From Phycomyces blakesleeanus NRRL 1555(-) (Eukaryota > Mucoromycota > Mucoromycetes > Mucorales > Phycomycetaceae), in NCBI RefSeq assembly GCF_001638985.1, contig NW_017265143.1, positions 1,128,259-1,192,258 on the forward strand: DNA of 64,000 bases. Direction: 5' to 3'. The notes beneath the pieces were generated by a model, which was given only the letters and a program-made list of their open reading frames with translations, did no database searches and was not told where the DNA came from. Below, piece after piece: positions 59,506 to 64,000 of the stretch. How positions within the stretch are numbered: position 1 is the stretch's first letter; each line of letters starts with the position of its first letter. The position numbers and the translations under genes were made by a program.

Positions 59506-60010
59506 CAAGATCATCATCCATGGAAGAAGAAGAATCCGCTGGTACAGCAGAAGGCATCACGGAATTTTGGCTGGTCATTGCCTTTTTTATTTCAGCATTT
59601 TCAGTCATGAGCTGAAGGACCGAGTTCTTCAAAAATTCATTTGTCTTGTTGGACAAATCCAGGCCATTCTTCAAATGAGTTATTGCGTCAGTCACTCCTT
59701 TTGCATTTTCTTGCAAGGATTGCATCGACACATTGTTGGCTGCCAACAAGGTAAGGACGTGATCCATTGGGGTCACAGCGACTTGAACTTCAGGGGCTGT
59801 GTTAACTGCTACTTCTGGAGTTGGTGTATCAATTGGAGCAACAACACCTGCAATTGTGCTATTAAGAACAGCATTCATGCATAGGTTGGGTCGGCGGGGA
59901 GCAGTAGGAATACGCTTTGTCATTTTCTGTTAATAAAATAAATATTAATAATTTTCAACTAATATTGTACAATTCACTACACTTGTTATATCATATTTAA
60001 AATTCACATA
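59506..60010. repeat. 505-bp duplicate, right copy
   Basis: Second copy of 58900-59404, in the same orientation. It contains the first 139 codons of the element C partner gene (59923 down to the gap) with one or two amino-acid changes (for example Arg to Cys near residue 15, Asp to Asn near 42). The copy is cut by the gap and need not be a separate gene. Confidence 0.85.
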
Positions 60011-61142
60011 CTAGTAAAGAGGATAAGCGGTGCAGATTAACTCTCTACCTTTCATTTGATATTTAAGCACATCTCCCAACCGCTTGATCCACATTTAGAC
60101 AACTTCTTTTCTAACTCAATGAGGCACAAAGTAGTATTTCAAGATGACGGTGGTCATCTTCTTTTGGAGTATTACTTTTTACAGCCCGCATTTTGTCAGG
60201 GTCAAACTGGATTTTAAGACAAGTCTTTTTTTTTTCCTTTTTTTTTCTTTTAACAACATTTATTATTGATATTTTCTTTGTTTCTCTTTTGCTTATGTTT
60301 TTACAATTTCACTTATAATTTTTTCTTTCTTTTATAGCTCAATACCAAATATGTGTCTCTTTGTTTGGCTATACTCTGTCTGATATATCAAGGTAAGATA
60401 TCATTATCTTACAGATCTTTGTTACTCATCATATTGTTTGTCTAGCCATTGCTACTCATTTCCATTGAGTCTCATCATCTCTTAATCGAACATGATGGTA
60501 AGTTTTTTTCTTAAAAAAAATTCAAATTATTCTTTTGTCTTCCTCATAGATATATATTTATTTTTATTATGATTTATTAGTTATGTCTAATATTATGCAC
60601 GAAGACGTATAATCAGTAATATTTGGTAAGTTAACTACAATATATTTAATAAATACGCCTTTACTACGCACAATATTAATAATTATTCATTTTTAGAATG
60701 TATCTCTATTCAAAGACTACTGGTATTGTCTTGATAATTCTGAAGAACATGTTTATATCAATTTTATGTCAAGTCTTCTCCGCCTTGTAAGTATTTATGA
60801 AGAAATTTCAATTTAAATCATTTACTAATTCTTCTTTTCTATTAATCATTTTTTAATAGCATTCCCGCTATTAAAGTATGTATTCCATGTCTACTCCCGG
60901 AAGGCTTTAAATTATATATAGCGAGCAAGAAGTATTAGCGATTATAATAGCTATAGTATCAAAACTGTCGCGAAATTAGGATTTTTATCTAGAAAAGATT
61001 TTCCTATCAAATAAAACAAAATTGAACAAAAAATGTATAACCCAATGTTTTTCCAAAAAATAAATAAATAAAAGTAAAATAAATAAACAAACCAAAGAGG
61101 CTTGTTTATAAAAATCTACCCATGCTTTGTTTCTCTTTTCCA
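60011..61142. other. Region without recognised gene
   Basis: AT-rich sequence with pyrimidine tracts and several splice-like sites (for example GTAAGATATC at 60391, GTAAGTTTTT at 60497) but no continuous frame. The part 60011-60240 may contain the right end of element C. Confidence 0.45.
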
Positions 61143-61275
61143 TTGTAAAAAAACCTAGTTTCATTGCTTTTGTGTGTATAAAAAACCTAGTTTCATCACT
61201 TTGAGCACGTATAAAAAACCAACTATCATCATTTCTTTATATTGTAAAAAACCTACAATCATCTCTTTGATAGTT
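61143..61275. repeat. Degenerate tandem repeat of about 35-42 bp
   Basis: Four units of the form GTATAAAAAACCTAGTTTCATC with a variable spacer. Confidence 0.65.
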
Positions 61276-61954
61276 TTTAAAGCATTTCTGCAGCCAATAA
61301 AAAAACCCAGTAAAAATAATAATATGGGACGCTAGCTCTTTATAGACCTCAAAATATAACACATAAAGAGGTAGACTCGATAGGAGTAAAGCGTAACTAC
61401 AATATTTATTCAGTTTCCATAGTTTGCGGACTGACAATCGTTCTACATTGGGTTTTCGTGTACCCGTTGTTATGATGATACGCATCAGCACCATAGATGA
61501 TATCGTACCATTGCTCAAAATGATATATCACAAAAATTGTGATGATATCGGCTCAATCATCTACATTTTTGGTACATTTGATCCAGATGAAATTACCCTA
61601 TTTTTCCAGTGCTATTTGCAAGACAAGATTTGGAGGATCAGATACAGTGTTTGTACAGACATTTAACTTTCATAAAAGAAGAGACGATGCTAGAATGAAC
61701 ATCTTTTGTAATAGATGTAGGGAACTTTCTTTTATGTTTTAATTATATTTATATTTATATTTTCGATTTAATAACATATGTAATGTAGTGATTATTAAGA
61801 GATCAGTCAAAACTATTGTAAGCTATGTTCCTGAAGTTATCAACAATGATGAACAGAATTCGGTAGCCATAGACAATGATTATGATATGGATTATGACTT
61901 TGATGATAAAAATATATATTTTTATTTTTATTTTTATTTGCTCTAACTTCTTTT

Positions 61955-63335
61955 ATGGTTCCGGTAGAAATGGACACTAGTATAGAAGTAGACATGGAGA
62001 CACAAGAGCCTATTCAAGTATTACCTCTCTCAGAATCCAATGCTGTCTTTGGTTATGAGAATGAAGAGTTTAACTCTGATCTTGATTCTGACAGTTTTGA
62101 AGATGATTCCAGTGAGGATAACATGCTTGATAGTGAAGGTTTGCACACTTTCATAATGGATATTGGGTTCTGCTGTATAAAATAATAGAAATTAATTTTT
62201 TTTAAAAAAGACAACTTTTCTGAATTCAACTCAGAATTGAGTTTCATCCATCATTTTTTTCATACAGGTCCTTGCACTATTTGTATCCTTGTACGTCATT
62301 GATGAAGGCGCCATTCTTCTCATTGCCATCATGAACAAAATACTCGAGCTTTTCAGAGATCCATTCCGTCTCCCAGTTAGCATCCCTGGTCTCAAAAGCA
62401 TGGCAGGATTCAATATCTTTACAGATGGTATAAAGAAATACGTTTCTTGTAGTGAATGTCACAGCATATATGAGAACAATGAATTAACATCTTGCTTCTG
62501 TATCTTTGATAAATTTGGGAATAACTCAATGTGCGGTAATAGTTTGTTCAAGTCAGTAAATCAGTCATCCATTCCAAAAAGAACATATATGTATCACTCT
62601 GTTCAGAATTCGATCAAAGCTCTCTTTTCTTGGCCTGATTTTGAAACCCAAATCGACTCGTGGAACCATAGTCCGAAGGCTGAGAATAATATGTTTGATG
62701 TGTATAATGGCTTGATGTGGAAGGATTTGAAAGACACCAATGGAATTCCCTTTGTTCATGGCAACTGCTCACTGATGTTGACCTTAAACATTGACTGGTT
62801 CCAGCCATTCGATGGTGTGACATATTCGTGTGGTGCAATTTACCTGGCTGTAAACAATCTTCCTCGAAGTGTAAGATTCAAGAAAGAAAATGTCATTCTC
62901 ATTGGGTTAATGCCAGGTGCAAAAGAAGCAAAAACATCCGAGATAAATTCCTACCTCAGACCTCTGGTTAACAAATTAGAAAAGTTGTACAAGGGAGTCA
63001 GAGTCCAGACATATCAATGCCCAAATGGTACCACCATCTGCACTGCTCTGTTTATGGTTGCCTGCGACATCCCTGCTGCCCAAAAAGTGTGTGAATTCAT
63101 GTCTCATACCAGTACAAATGCATGCCACAAATGTAATCACCAATTCTCCCGATTAGCTGGAATGAGCTCTGTCGATTATTCTGGATTTGATTTCTCAAAG
63201 TGGCTCCTTTGCACTAAGAATGATAATTGTAAGGATGCTGAGGTCTGGAGGAATGCAACCACTGAAGCTGAGAGACATCGTCTTGAAGTTGAAAATGATG
63301 TTCGCTGGTCTGAACTGCATCGTCTCCAGTACTTT
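61955..63335 (+). pseudogene. Tnp2-like transposase, element D, truncated by a nested insertion
   Basis: An acidic linker exon (61955-62138, LDSDSFEDDSSEDN) and a long exon from about 62212 encode the middle of the transposase: VIDEGAILLIAIMNKIL, CSECHSIYENNE, LNIDWFQPFDGVTYSCGAIY, VACDIPAAQKVCEF and ENDVRWSELHRLQYF. One extra T in the run at 62252-62258 breaks the frame near the exon start. Similarity stops exactly at 63335, where a CACTGCAAAA sequence starts, so the 3' half has been displaced. Acidic coding further upstream (61800-61915) may be another linker exon; the zinc-knuckle exon was not found. Confidence 0.8.
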
Positions 63336-64000
63336 CACTGCAAAAGGAGGGTGGATTCGGTCGAATTTTATTTTTTGAATTTTGGCAAAATTTGGAAAAA
63401 TATTTCAAACACCATCATTTCTCAATATATTTTTTTCTTGAGATGGGAATTTGCAATTTTTTCTGATTATATTAAATAAACACAGATACAAACACAAATA
63501 TTTATTAATTAGGCAATAAATCGCACAATTGTCTTAAAAAATATATGTTTCGATTGACTTGGCAGAAAAATAAAAAATAAAAATAAAATATTAAATGTTA
63601 AATGTAGTATTTAATTATTTTTCTGGAAGGAAAAACTTGTTGTTACAGATGCACCTAATTTAGACTCAATAATATTTTTATTGCATCGCAAAAAATACCA
63701 ATTTTTATTAGAATATAATAATGTATGATATATGACTTATTTTTAATAAGAAAGTATATCAAAAAAAATTGAAATAAAGAGCAAGAATTGATGTCATAAA
63801 AAATACAAGAAAAAGAAAATCCAAAAAAGGCCACTTGCCAAAATGAGCGAGAATTGATATCATGTTAAAAAAACGCGAAAGAGAAAAACTACGCCATTAT
63901 ATCAGTGATTATTAAATTGAAGCCCCATTAATAATCAGGCACACTTTTTTTAAGAAAAGATTGCTGTATCAAAATCCATTTGTAATTCTTGCTAATAGGG
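63336..64000 (+). mobile_element. 5' end of a further CACTG element, cut by the window edge
   Basis: CACTGCAAAAGGAGGG starts exactly where the element D transposase is broken and shares its first ten bases with the ends of B and C. The 665 bp that follow are AT-rich and contain no gene, like the 890-bp leader of element C. The short frame crossing 63336-63479 is a read-through of non-coding DNA. Confidence 0.55.

Larger units (their letters stand above)
53917..60010 (+). mobile_element. Tnp2-like transposon, element C (two convergent intact genes)
   Basis: The left end reads CACTGCAAAAAAATGCCCG from 53917, matching the element B end; a second CACTGGAAAAATAGGG at 54224 is an alternative left end. 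The element holds a transposase gene (54806-57837, plus) and a partner gene (58045-59317, minus) that meet tail to tail 207 bp apart. The right end was not found and is affected by the assembly gap, so the stated right limit is arbitrary. Confidence 0.65.

Noticed and set aside
59339..59923. 194-codon frame containing a run of unknown residues
   Set aside because: It is the duplicated first partner exon running into the assembly gap, not a distinct gene.
61424..61742. Two overlapping plus-strand frames upstream of element D
   Set aside because: I looked for the missing zinc-knuckle exon here; a Cys pair near 61713 does not match the motif of copies A-C.

Overview
The window looks like nuclear DNA of an early-diverging filamentous fungus, most likely Mucoromycota (Mucorales or a relative). 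The reasons are AT-rich intergenic DNA, compact genes split by many 50-100 bp GT-AG introns, an animal-like neurofibromin, and transposon families typical of these genomes. The taxonomic placement is inference; no marker gene fixes the species. Gene structures below were read by hand from splice sites and frame continuity.

Left part (about 1-35,000) is ordinary gene space. In order: the exosome helicase MTR4 (minus, cut by the window start); a small hypothetical gene; a single-pass membrane protein with four exons (minus); MON1 (plus) ending 31 bp from the ribosome maturation factor SDO1/SBDS (minus); COG7 (plus), divergent from SDO1 over about 180 bp; an M13 zinc metallopeptidase (minus); two decayed fragments of a TnpB/Fanzor-like nuclease; and a 2,592-residue neurofibromin/IRA RasGAP in about 19-20 exons. 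These genes cover RNA surveillance, Rab7 activation on endosomes, 60S maturation, Golgi tethering, extracellular proteolysis and Ras shut-off. Three introns use GC-AG ends, and neurofibromin may contain a 2-nt microexon.

Right part (about 35,000-64,000) is transposon-dominated. It holds three solo LTRs of one family, each with its own 5-bp target duplication (ATCCT, GCATA, CTTGT); a complete pogo/Tigger-type element with TA duplication but a dead transposase; a frameshifted MULE/FAR1 transposase; a perfect-looking hairpin element; and at least four copies (A-D) of a Tnp2-like (CACTA-related) transposon whose ends read CACTG. Copies A and C carry two convergent genes, a zinc-knuckle transposase and an unfamiliar partner protein with a conserved RPSWR motif. 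Copy C is intact (939 and 358 residues) and is the best candidate for an active, poorly described system. A tRNA-Pro and a tRNA-Asn gene sit between the facing ends of copies B and C. A further element with a CACTG end has jumped into copy D and runs off the right edge.

A 100-N gap at 59,405-59,504 is flanked by two 505-bp copies differing at three bases, so the local structure there is probably an assembly artefact.
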